From Erythrobacter sanguineus (lineage in GTDB: Bacteria > Pseudomonadota > Alphaproteobacteria > Sphingomonadales > Sphingomonadaceae): a stretch of 50,235 nucleotides of DNA. Positions 9,301 to 14,573 of the stretch are shown one piece after another (the stretch's first letter is position 1; every line of letters starts with the position of its first letter). The translations under genes were made by a program, and so were the position numbers. The stretch lies in the NCBI GenBank assembly GCA_945878845.1, contig CAMCUB010000027.1, positions 1-50,235 of the forward strand, given 5' to 3'. A model generated the notes under the pieces. The model was not told where the DNA came from and did not search any database. It saw only the letters and a list, made by a program, of their open reading frames with translations.

Positions 9301-11063
9301 TTCTGGATGCTCAGGGTCTGCCGAAGGAAGTCACGCTGTTCGATGCCTTCCTCAACCCGAGCAACGATGCCTCGGTGTTCACGCTCCCAATCGAGCAGCT
9401 CCAGGCTCGCGGTTACAACCCGCAGCCCGGCTATGCGGAACTTGGTGCGAACGCCATCATCGGCGGTATCGTCAACCAGCCTGCCGAAGAGGTTGATTTC
9501 AACATCGTCGATGCTGTCCGCAACGACCTTGTCCGGATCAACGCCGACCTCTTCTCGTTCAACGTTGCCCGCGGCCGTGATCTTGGCCTCGGCACGATGA
9601 ACCAGGTGCGCCAGTCCCTGAACTCTTCGACCGACCCCTATGTCGCCGAAGCGGTCAGCCACATCGAGGGCGGTCTCACCCCCTACGCATCGTGGGAAGA
9701 CTTCCAGGCCCGCAACAACCTGAGCGACGAAGTCATCGCCCAGTTCAAGCAGGCCTATCCGGACCTGGTGCTCGAAACCCAGGATGCGATCGACGCCTTC
9801 GTCGCCGCCAACCCGGACATTGCCCTGGTCGATGGCAACACCGTGAAGGGCATTGATCGTGTCGACCTTTGGGTCGGCGGTCTGGCCGAAGCCCACGTCA
9901 ATCGCGGCGTGGTCGGTTCGTCCTTCTGGGTCATCCTGCATGAGCAGTTTGACCGCCTGCAGGAGGCTGATCGCTTCTACTACCTCGACCGTGTCGACAA
10001 CTTCGACTTCTACGCCAACAACCTCGAAGGCGGAGTGGAAGGTTTCGTTCAGATCGTGGCCCGGAACACCGGTCTCATCAACCTGCCCGAGAGGATGTTC
10101 GAAGTTGCACCCGTCCCGACCCTAATCGGCTCGGTGCCCAACAACGAAGTTCCGCCGGTGGAAGTCCTTCCCCCGGTCGATGCTCCGGTCGAAGAGACCC
10201 CGGCTCCGGTGGTCGAAACCCCTGCCGCTCCGGTCGATGAGACCCCGGCTCCGGTGGTCGAAACCCCTGCGGCTCCGGTCGATGAGACCCCGGCTCCGGT
10301 GGTTGACACCCCTGCGGCTCCGGTCGAAGAGACCCCGGCTCCGGTGGTCGACACCCCGGTCCCGGTCGAAGAGCAACCGACCGAGGAATTGCCCTCGATC
10401 GAGTTGTCCGGCTCGACGCGGTCGGATGTTCTGCTCGGCGATGCCGGCGATGACGTCCTTTCCGGCATGAGCGGCAATGACCGCCTCTCCGGCGAAGCTG
10501 GTAATGACCTGCTCTTCGGCGGACGCGGCCACGACATGCTGATCGGCGGTGATGGCATCGATCTCCTGATCGGTGAGACTGGTCGCGATTACCTCGACGG
10601 CGGAGAGGGTGCTGACATCCTTTCCGGTGGCAAAGGCAGCGACACCTTCGTCTTCGGCGACAAGGACATGGTTCTCGACTTCAAGAGCGGCGTCGATGTC
10701 ATCGACCTCACCACTCTCGGAATTACCGATGCCACGTTCGAGGAAAGTGTCAGCTTCAGCATGGTGGGCAAGGACATGCTGGTCTCGGTGGGTTCGCAAA
10801 GCATGACTTTGAGGAACACCAGCCAGATCGACATGGACGACTTCAGCCTGGCTGAGGACACCGGGCTCGACAGCCTCCTTAGCGATGCTCTGGCTATTGT
10901 TGAAAGCCAAGGCACCGTGCCGTCGACTGAGGTCGGCAACGCGCAGCCGGGTGCCGTGGAAGGTCCTGAACCGCTGGTCGACTTGCCACCTTACCCGATG
11001 CTGGATGGCGGGATGCTTCCCATCCGTCCGCTCGGCGACGATTACATCGCCCCGATGATGTAA
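375..11063 (+). CDS. Giant RTX protein with two animal-type heme peroxidase domains (MopA-like)
   Basis: A protein of about 3,560 residues. The GTG at 375 is preferred because GGGGAG lies 8 bases upstream and the product then opens with an amphipathic stretch (LKLNINDLVHILKQIKIAE) that I associate with bacterial members of this family; ATG 351 and GTG 306 are alternatives. Domains in order: peroxidase 1, about residues 225-900 (distal His245 in FFDHGL, proximal His596 in YRFGHS, ARGRD near 680); glycine/aspartate RTX nonapeptides about 920-1060 and 1240-1265; five Ig-like repeats about 1400-1905; more RTX about 1915-2090; a Pro/Ala linker; RTX about 2305-2385; Pro/Ala repeats; peroxidase 2, about 2670-3245 (His2691, His2967, ARGRD); Pro/Ala repeats; and a last RTX block about 3345-3425. 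There is no Sec signal, so type I secretion is expected, but no transporter is in the window. The architecture resembles Mn(II)-oxidizing peroxidases (MopA) of Erythrobacter and Aurantimonas. The substrate is inferred; the peroxidase and RTX assignments are solid. Confidence 0.93.
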   Translation: MLKLNINDLVHILKQIKIAENHSATGQLVDHLGNPLNALTPYGLRTVNGEYNNLVTPTDGSADQLMPRQTTPTWMTADANPRTGQQTSYEQLAGSVYDADPRIISNLIADQSLKNQVAVMTALTAVGVTSGPLYDSAMAAADTARTAIIAAEKAEQNLQVAQTAFVAAGSLAASAEAATVEEASGLLTGAIESREAAVAEAAAQLSLAGIEMQSGNLLIPNMMTDLGSTAPLNGFMTIFGQFFDHGLTSIQKGGSGTVYIPLQPDDPLYVPGSPTNFMVLTRATNLPGADGVLGTADDVREATNSTSPWIDLSQNYASHASHQVFLREYKLVDGKPVATGWLLEGPNGGPPTWADIKLQAREMLGIELSDMDVHRIPLLATDYYGNFIPGANGFAQLVTGPDTLVEGNPAAPVQASLALETGHIFLADIAHNADPKAGQTADADTEIGNAIPLDARGDRATYDNELLDKHYVVGDGRGNENIALTSIHHVFHSEHNGRVDQIKAELIANGDVALLNEWLDVEITEIPADTATLNWNGERLFHAARFTTEQVYQHLVFEEFVRLISPNIDPFVFSNTVDIDPAITAEFAHAVYRFGHSQLNETVPMISADGQTQTDMGLIEAFLNPVGYENAGADSDAAAGAIIRGMTRQVGNEIDEFVTDALRNNLVGLPLDLAALNIARGRDAGVPSLNAIRAEFFAQTGDSQLEPYANWFDFALAIKTPASVINFIAAYGQHETILNAVTVEEKRDAAITLVMGGAGAPADRLDFLNGTGNWAGQETGLNLVDFWIGGLAEKKMAFGGLLGSTFTFVFEVQMENLQNGDRFYYLSRSQGMNLLNQLEADSWAELAIRNTDLGAADATHLPSSLFLTPAYILELNQGLQSMADPVHDNMILQAISPMVIRKDTDGDGANDYLRYTGVDHVVLGGTEVSDTLIGGEGDDTLWGDGGDDRLEGGQGVDHIFGGSGDDIITDSGTPVGAADVIHGDAGNDVISAGEGLDLLFGGSGQDFILGGRDSKTVTAGEGNDFVIGGDGPSIVMGNEGDDWLEGGDGFDGLAGENSELFFNSPIIGHDVLNGRGNDTDYDGESGDDIMFQGVGIQRNNGMAGFDWAINKGNPVAADSHMGIPVFATQPQFTLRDRYDLVEGLSGWKFDDILTGRDKQFGAALALGAAGAVPDPTAPFLSLSSALTEESVARIDGFSALVNHLDTETLNTTSGETITVLVRDAADLVFDANGVASDINDGAHDIILGGGGNDIIHGDGGNDIIDGDRWLNVRISINDENGNPMASAEDMTSQVVDLEGNVLFGGKTLDQLMMTRTLNPGQLSIVREILDGNQTGDQDAAFYRDVVTNYSFVRNEDGSVTVTHNAVLDGGETDGSDRLFNIENLIFSDGLGGSVVYDINALIPAPATGVPVLSMTTPMEGSLLTVDTTGIADVNGLGAFSYQWQSSADGGITWTDLAGATAADFTPTQSQVGLMLRSVVSFVDGLGITETVTSAATAIVADLPEPATGTPVISDLTPLMAQVLTVDTTSIADPNGVGPLSYQWQTSTDNGVTWNDVAGATAASFTATEAEVGSIMRVAVSFTDVTTGTLEQLYSQPTEVVVLGPIAATGAPTISDTTPMEGQALTVDLSAIVDPNGVINPAYQWQSSTDGGATWADVAGATGTSFTPTQAEVAASLRVRVTWTDGADTIEQLVSVATAAVADLPEAATGAAIISDTTPFSGQTLTIDTTTIADPNGVGPLSHQWQVSTDNGATWTDIAGATGTSYTTTRAEIGALLKVVTTFTDITTGTVETLTSAATAAIVEGPVAATGAPVISDLTPTETQALTLNVSSIADINGVGPLSYQWQSSTDNGATWTNIAGATGASFTPAQAQVGSILRVSASFTDGIGTVETLTSSVTGVVGDSFTGIPLLLRTFTGTAGNDIANGADAGNLLGGSDTMDGLAGNDLLNGRNGNDVITGGAGNDTINGGTGTDTAVYAGASSNFTLSSNGTTITVTDNTAAEGVDTVATVEALRFNGVNHSVVTGTTLANTINGAGGSEAIFALAGNDTINAGGGNDLIFANGGTDSITQASATGGRDFVDGGADEDTFTITTDTTTAETFVIYTRAAAIEAIPGLTLNANTEIVITRNGTVMSELDNIEEIVVSTLRVTSPGGANGGTVSGDSISVVGDFNQTSLNFNTITIDGNTGNDTVDISALESAHRIVFTSNGGQDTIVGNLRPQDIVNMDPNAETPSHLTTALPTAEAAAASEAPAPVVATETATPVAMEAPAPAVVMETPAPVAMEAPAPVMEVSPVAEVAPIMDQVFQGGSASDIMVAGLGDDRLSGGSNDDYLFGMEGDDFLSGGSSNDGLDGGEGDDTLSGGSGNDYLDGGAGDDELTGGTGNDTFAFGNGDTVTDFAADQDMIDLSAMGVTAANFAEMVSISAVRGGARITIGAESMLIANTSPAALTAAQFTLAAEASAPVVDAPVAPVEETSAPVVETPAAPVEETPAPVVETPAAPVEETPAPVVETPAAPVDETPAPVVEEPSAPVAEQPATPAVVTPVTPTAPVVDDRNNPVENDDVAVVASQFILTQSDLDGLKALVNGQRYQERTTGVRTLEGDGNNIANPEYGAGGTPFTRLTEARYGEAITTVNPETGETVVVNRAVNPIFDGLDARTISNIVGAQEANLSPQSNNMNIFFSAFGQYVDHGLDFLAKGGSGTIQIGGPGSGRAPGTDNPADLTRGSVVGFDADGNPLHMNMTSNFVDQNQAYGTGTLVGTFLRASDGQGGSAATLFFGDPDPSNPAFELLPTLRQLIAEHWANDTLFVDGDFQTSFQTYYSGLVAEDGTIDAAMVKAMASDFMGSGQPLLLDTNPFINLLDHVIAGDGRVNENVTLTSIHTIWARNHNFHVENLQAAGFEGSAEELYQAAKIINESEYARVVWTDFTDALLGGMKGYGSHGWGGYAPDVNPGISQEFAAAGYRFGHSLIQQTVRVLDAQGLPKEVTLFDAFLNPSNDASVFTLPIEQLQARGYNPQPGYAELGANAIIGGIVNQPAEEVDFNIVDAVRNDLVRINADLFSFNVARGRDLGLGTMNQVRQSLNSSTDPYVAEAVSHIEGGLTPYASWEDFQARNNLSDEVIAQFKQAYPDLVLETQDAIDAFVAANPDIALVDGNTVKGIDRVDLWVGGLAEAHVNRGVVGSSFWVILHEQFDRLQEADRFYYLDRVDNFDFYANNLEGGVEGFVQIVARNTGLINLPERMFEVAPVPTLIGSVPNNEVPPVEVLPPVDAPVEETPAPVVETPAAPVDETPAPVVETPAAPVDETPAPVVDTPAAPVEETPAPVVDTPVPVEEQPTEELPSIELSGSTRSDVLLGDAGDDVLSGMSGNDRLSGEAGNDLLFGGRGHDMLIGGDGIDLLIGETGRDYLDGGEGADILSGGKGSDTFVFGDKDMVLDFKSGVDVIDLTTLGITDATFEESVSFSMVGKDMLVSVGSQSMTLRNTSQIDMDDFSLAEDTGLDSLLSDALAIVESQGTVPSTEVGNAQPGAVEGPEPLVDLPPYPMLDGGMLPIRPLGDDYIAPMM
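4583..6090 (+). repeat. Five tandem ~300-bp repeats encoding Ig-like domains
   Basis: Five copies of about 100 codons follow each other inside the giant peroxidase gene. Each opens with a P-x-A-T-G-x-P-x-I-S-D-x-T-P pattern, carries SYQWQ-S-x-D-x-G-x-TW in the middle, and ends with FTDG/FTD followed by a short T-S-A-T-type strand. The copies are similar in DNA as well as protein. The pattern suits a beta-sandwich stalk that spaces the two peroxidase halves. The domain fold is inferred from the W-x-W spacing, not from a search. Confidence 0.8.
7786..7962 (+). repeat. 45-bp tandem repeats encoding a Pro/Ala/Val linker, array A
   Basis: About three to four copies of a 15-codon unit (PVEETPAPVVETPAA, with D for E in places) precede the second peroxidase domain. 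The copies are nearly identical in DNA. The same unit recurs at 10180-10372 in the same reading frame, after that domain. Confidence 0.85.
10180..10372 (+). repeat. 45-bp tandem repeats encoding a Pro/Ala/Val linker, array B
   Basis: About four copies of the same 15-codon unit found at 7786-7962, in the same frame. They link the second peroxidase domain to the final RTX block. The sequence is proline-rich, lacks aromatic residues, and would be extended and flexible. Confidence 0.85.
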
Positions 11064-11070
11064 TCGAGAC

Positions 11071-11105
11071 AAGGGGCCGCGACATCCCGTCGCGGCCCCT
11101 TTTTC
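11071..11105 (+). terminator. Rho-independent terminator of the giant peroxidase gene
   Basis: A perfect 12-bp GC-rich stem (11072-11083 with 11089-11100) with a 5-base loop, followed by a run of T. It starts 8 bases after the stop codon of the peroxidase gene. Confidence 0.95.
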
Positions 11106-11108
11106 TTT

Positions 11109-11303
11109 TCACTCCGGCAACACATCCATAATCTGCATTGGAAGCTGAGGATCCTCAGCGGACACCTGATACAACGGCCAAGAGAGCCGTCCCTCTATTG
11201 CCAGGTCAAGACGCAAGCGGGCGATTGGCAGCCAATCGCGGCTCACAGGCCGTCCAGTCAGCAAACTGCACACCCTTTCGGGTAGATTGGCAAGCTTCGG
11301 CAC
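11109..11303 (-). CDS. Doubtful small hypothetical protein
   Basis: An open frame of 64 codons that I do not recognise. It ends just beyond the terminator of the giant gene and is convergent with it. Composition is unremarkable (MPKLANLPERVCSLL at the start), there is no clear ribosome binding site, and third-position GC is lower than in core genes of this window. It may be a relic or a chance frame. Confidence 0.22.
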   Translation of the reverse strand: MPKLANLPERVCSLLTGRPVSRDWLPIARLRLDLAIEGRLSWPLYQVSAEDPQLPMQIMDVLPE

Positions 11304-11467
11304 AAGGCTAGAGCAACGACAAAAGCCGGAGATAATTTCGAACGAACCATGTATCGGCGATCACGCCCGCTAGAAGTGCTTATCAGAAGCCTGCGCTGGG
11401 CCGTTTGGGAGCCGAAGGCGCGATGCGCGGGTCTGGACACCTTGTATCGACCGGAGGCCTTCTTCCG

Positions 11468-11644
11468 ATGGGTCTCCTGCGGGCAGTCCAATGCGCGTTG
11501 GACGAGCTCGGATTGCCGCTCGACCGTGATCTGGCCGCGATCAAGCTGCAAGTTCTGGAAGAAGTTTCGGCGGGCAGGCTCTCCGAAGCGGTTCGGCTGG
11601 CAATCGTCGCTGCCGGCAAGTCAGTGGGGGGCAGCAGCGACTGA
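11468..11644 (+). CDS. Small hypothetical protein (58 aa)
   Basis: An open frame starting at ATG 11468, with GGAGG at 11453-11457, 10 bases upstream. An in-frame ATG at 11405 would add 21 residues. The product is helical and leucine/alanine-rich (MGLLRAVQCALDELGLPLD at the start, then an amphipathic segment with EAVRLAIVAAGK). Codon use looks more coding-like than the overlapping frames. I do not recognise a family. It sits in the accessory stretch between the giant peroxidase and the integrase. Confidence 0.35.
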   Translation: MGLLRAVQCALDELGLPLDRDLAAIKLQVLEEVSAGRLSEAVRLAIVAAGKSVGGSSD

Positions 11645-12092
11645 GCCATGCACTATACCGCGCCGCTTCTTGGGCAGTTGATGGTGGTATGAAGTCAGAA
11701 AAATCTCGTGACGTCCTCCGGTTTTGTGATGCTGTCGCTGGACGATCTCCAGTGATTTGACCTGAAAGTTCAGCGACAAGTCTGAGCCCCTCGGGTTGGC
11801 CAGACGCGGCGGCGACGGGAAAACCCGCGCCGCCGCATTTCTTTCGGCCCTTGCTCTTCGTTCTTAATAGGCCAGTCATCAGCGCGTGGCACGCCCCGAC
11901 TGGATCCGTCTGAAATTTAGCTCGACAGGGAGTCGCGCTCCCGCCACAAGGGTGTGCTGCAAGGAGTAGATACCACCGGGGATGCCAGCCGACGTCTCTC
12001 AGGGTGTGCCCCGAGAAACTTTCCCCTTGTATCGGCCAATTACCTAAAGAGAGCCGGGCGCTCGCCCTGAATGACTTCGACGGGGAAACACT
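11645..12092. other. Non-coding stretch without a recognisable gene
   Basis: No convincing gene on either strand. The only structured element I see is the hairpin at 11806-11836. Base composition is lower in GC than the core genes to the right, as expected of acquired DNA. Confidence 0.4.
11806..11843 (+). terminator. Possible terminator hairpin
   Basis: GCGGCGGC at 11806-11813 pairs with GCCGCCGC at 11829-11836. A GGG-AAAA-CCC hairpin sits inside, and ATTTCTTT follows. It would end transcription from the small plus-strand gene at 11468-11644. The T-tract is imperfect. Confidence 0.4.
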
Positions 12093-12650
12093 TCAGACCG
12101 CGTCAACCTCGACAAAAATGCGGACTGCCGAAGGTGCAACTTCGTAGGCTTGGGCAATCATTGCCCGTCCTTCGGAGATGAGCGCGTCGCGATAACTTCC
12201 GTTGGCTCCTAGATCCGGAAAATCCATTTTGGTCAACGCGCGTTTCCTAGCGGCAAACGCCAGGAGGCCAGGCGCAACCCCTAGCGCCTCGGCGATGGCG
12301 TGCACCTTTTCACGGCTGGGCTTAGATCGGCCGTGCTCCCATGCCCACACTGTCGGCCTCGATACTCCGACAGCATCGGCAACCTGTTGAAGCGTGAGGC
12401 CAGCGTCGTACCTCAAGGAACGGAACAGCGCGTTGAAACTTTGCTGACTATCTCTCAAGTCACTCCGGTTTTCCAACAAGCCAGACTGCAGCGATCGATA
12501 CTCTGTCCCGAAAAACGGCTGGCTCTCCGGCAATGCGGCAACTCGAGCAAGAGGCGCCTGAAGCTCGCCTGCAAGGGTATCCAGACTGTGGTCGGAAGTC
12601 TCGACCGAAACACCTAGACTTTCCATGTTGACGAGTTCCCGAAATGACAT
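12093..12650 (-). CDS. XRE-family helix-turn-helix transcriptional regulator
   Basis: A 185-residue protein. The helix-turn-helix lies in the middle (about residues 77-130): LTLQQVADAVGVSRPTVWAW is followed by E-H-G-R-S-K-P, the usual Xre/Cro DNA-binding pattern. About 70 N-terminal residues and 50 C-terminal residues flank it and match nothing I recognise. An alternative start at ATG 12626 has GGGAA about 9 bases upstream and may be the true one. The gene lies downstream of the integrase on the same strand, separated by 328 bases, so it probably belongs to the integrated element. No toxin-like partner is adjacent. The family is clear, the target unknown. Confidence 0.8.
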   Translation of the reverse strand: MSFRELVNMESLGVSVETSDHSLDTLAGELQAPLARVAALPESQPFFGTEYRSLQSGLLENRSDLRDSQQSFNALFRSLRYDAGLTLQQVADAVGVSRPTVWAWEHGRSKPSREKVHAIAEALGVAPGLLAFAARKRALTKMDFPDLGANGSYRDALISEGRAMIAQAYEVAPSAVRIFVEVDAV

Positions 12651-12978
12651 CTTTGGCCGGCAGACATCGAAGCATCGAAGACGGAAAACAATACCCCCTT
12701 CGGCATAGGTCAGGAGCGTGGCAGCTTAAAAACTATAAAACAAACGCGCAGTGGTTCTCCACGAGCAATCTGAGTCGGACCTAACGAGAGCAGCTGATGG
12801 AGCCGCGAAAGGTCCAGCGAGAGTCTGAGAGATGATCTACAATTGAAACACTACGTCTGGAGGCTGTCACCCCCTGCCTGAGCACAGCATTGTACGTTAG
12901 CTAAGATTCGCGGCCGAGCGTGCTCGTTTCGCGTCTTCAAAAAGCTATCCGAGCGGCACATTCTTCTGAGCGAGACCA
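12651..12978. other. Intergenic region between integrase and XRE regulator
   Basis: No gene is supportable here. There is an A/T-rich patch around 12725-12745 that could hold the promoter of the XRE gene on the minus strand, but no clean -35/-10 pair stands out. Confidence 0.35.
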
Positions 12979-14211
12979 TTAGCCATCGTTCCAGTCTGCA
13001 ATTCGCACCACGTCTCCACCCTTGCGCAGCTGGTCCAGATAATCGCTCCACCATTGCGCCATTGCCACCCGTTCGTCCCAATGCGCGCCCCGGTGGTAGG
13101 CTGCGCGCACCTTGTCGGTATCGCCATGCGCCAGCGCGCGCTCGATCGCATCGGGGTTCCATTTGCCACTTTCGTTCAGCAGCGTGGAGGCCATCGCGCG
13201 GAAGCCGTGCGCGGTCATTTCATCGGTCGCATAGCCCAGCCGACGCAGACCGGCGTTGATGGTGTTTTCGCTCATCGGGCGCGCGCGGGTGCGCACGGAC
13301 GGGAACACATAGCCTGTTGGCCCTGTCACCGCCCTGACTTGCCGGAACAGCTCCACGGTTTGCCGCGATAGGGGGACATGGTGTGGCTTGCGCATCTTCA
13401 TCTTGCCCGCCGGGATGATCCAGAGCGCACCGTCCAGATCAATCTCGCCCCACTCGGCATGGCGGAGCTCGCCGGGACGGACGAAAACGTGCGGGGCAAT
13501 CTGCAAGGCCAGCTTGGTGATGCCGCTGCCCTCGTAATCATCGATCGCGCGCAGCAACTCGCCGACCTTCTTGGGATCTGTGATCGCCCCGTAGTGCGCA
13601 ACCGTGGGGGCCGTAAGTGCGCCGCGCAAATCTCGGGTAGGGTCCGACGCTAGCCGCGCGGTGGCAACGGCATAGCGGAAAACAGCGCCCGCCAATTGCA
13701 GACTTCGCCGCGCGCTTTCGAGCTTCCCCTTACCTTCGATCCGACGAATTGCTGTCAGGACGTCCATGGGCTCGATTTCTCCGATGGGCAGGTGGCCGAT
13801 CGAACCGCACACCAGTGACAGCAGATATTCGCTGCGGGTGGCGGTGGCCGGTGCCCAGCCCTTCTGCCCATCCCGTCGCCGCTTCTGGCAGAATTCATCG
13901 CTGATCGCCTTGAATGTATCGGCGGCTTGGATGCGCGAGCGCAGCTTGTCGCGGCGCTTCTCACGTGAAGGGTCTTTGCCGAGTGCGATCATTTCTCGGG
14001 CTTCTTCGCGGCGGCGGCGCGCTTCGCCCAAACTGATTTCAGGGTAGGCCCCAATCGCCAGCAGCTTTTCGCGCCCATCGATTCGGTATTTCAGCCGCCA
14101 GAGCTTGCCCCCGACTGGTGTGATCAGCAGGTGCATCCCGCCCCCATCCGACAATTTGAGTGGCTTGGGACCGGGCTTGGCCTTGCGGATCGCAACGTCT
14201 GTCAGCGCCAT
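12979..14211 (-). CDS. Tyrosine-type site-specific integrase (P4-like, with arm-binding N-terminus)
   Basis: A 410-residue integrase that would catalyse recombination between the element and its chromosomal attachment site. The start at 14211 (MALTDVAIRKAKPG) is chosen because DUF4102-type arm-binding domains begin this way; the open frame extends upstream without family-like sequence. The N-terminal domain (about 1-90) is followed by a core-binding region and the catalytic domain, with Arg in RPGELRHAEW, HGFR (His-x-x-Arg), LAHGDTDKVRAAYHRG with the likely nucleophile Tyr, and a final W-W-S-D-Y-L motif as in P4 integrases. The gene starts 214 bases from the 3' end of tRNA-Gly and reads away from it, the usual arrangement when the tRNA gene is the integration target. 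All catalytic residues appear present, so it is probably active. Confidence 0.93.
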   Translation of the reverse strand: MALTDVAIRKAKPGPKPLKLSDGGGMHLLITPVGGKLWRLKYRIDGREKLLAIGAYPEISLGEARRRREEAREMIALGKDPSREKRRDKLRSRIQAADTFKAISDEFCQKRRRDGQKGWAPATATRSEYLLSLVCGSIGHLPIGEIEPMDVLTAIRRIEGKGKLESARRSLQLAGAVFRYAVATARLASDPTRDLRGALTAPTVAHYGAITDPKKVGELLRAIDDYEGSGITKLALQIAPHVFVRPGELRHAEWGEIDLDGALWIIPAGKMKMRKPHHVPLSRQTVELFRQVRAVTGPTGYVFPSVRTRARPMSENTINAGLRRLGYATDEMTAHGFRAMASTLLNESGKWNPDAIERALAHGDTDKVRAAYHRGAHWDERVAMAQWWSDYLDQLRKGGDVVRIADWNDG

Positions 14212-14245
14212 AGTAGCATCCAACCTTTCCGGGGCTTGCCCCCCG

Positions 14246-14272
14246 CGATACCCCCAAGCGTGGGGGGTATCG
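14246..14272. repeat. Inverted repeat in the integrase leader
   Basis: CGATACCCCC at 14246-14255 pairs with GGGGGTATCG at 14263-14272 around a 7-base loop, 35 bases upstream of the integrase start. A further CATACCCCC copy lies at about 14303-14311. It could be an autoregulatory or accessory recombination site; no T-run follows, so it is not an obvious terminator. Confidence 0.55.
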
Positions 14273-14424
14273 AGTTGGCCGCTTTGGCTGGAACCCCCAG
14301 CCATACCCCCACCCGCCACCGGCAAAATGCGGAAACGAGTGAACGCCAGCGGCACGATACCCGCTGAATACCTTGAATTTTAGGAGGTTATCCAGACGTA
14401 TATGGATGCTGGCAGACGGGGAAG

Positions 14425-14498
14425 TGGAGCGGGTGAAGGGAATCGAACCCTCGTCGTAAGCTTGGGAAGCTTCTGCTCTACCATTGAGCTACACCCGC
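14425..14498 (-). tRNA. tRNA-Gly (anticodon CCC)
   Basis: Reading the minus strand, a 7-bp acceptor stem (GCGGGTG with CACCCGC), a D arm (GCTC-GAGC), an anticodon loop TTCCCAA giving anticodon CCC, a T arm with GGTTCGATTCC, discriminator T and an encoded CCA end at 14425-14427. It reads GGG codons. One anticodon-stem pair (the outermost) looks non-canonical. The integrase gene begins 214 bases beyond its 3' end. Confidence 0.96.
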
Positions 14499-14573
14499 GT
14501 GCGGCGCGGCGCTTGCCATGATTGGGCGGGGGCGGTCAAGCATGATTGCGTTGGATGCGCGCGCGGAGGCCGC

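Noticed and set aside
708..9941. A 3,077-codon open frame on the minus strand opposite the giant peroxidase gene
   Set aside because: It is a by-product of GC-rich codon bias in the plus-strand gene: the translation is repetitive, rich in Arg/Asp/Val/His and mirrors the RTX, Ig-like and Pro/Ala repeats. The plus strand has recognisable domains, a ribosome site and a terminator.
12055..12072. Short GGGCG-CT-CGCCC palindrome downstream of the XRE gene
   Set aside because: Five-base arms with a two-base loop and no T-run; too weak to call a terminator.
12851..13162. Minus-strand frame partly beyond the integrase stop
   Set aside because: It overlaps the integrase C-terminus in another frame and has no recognisable motif or start signal.
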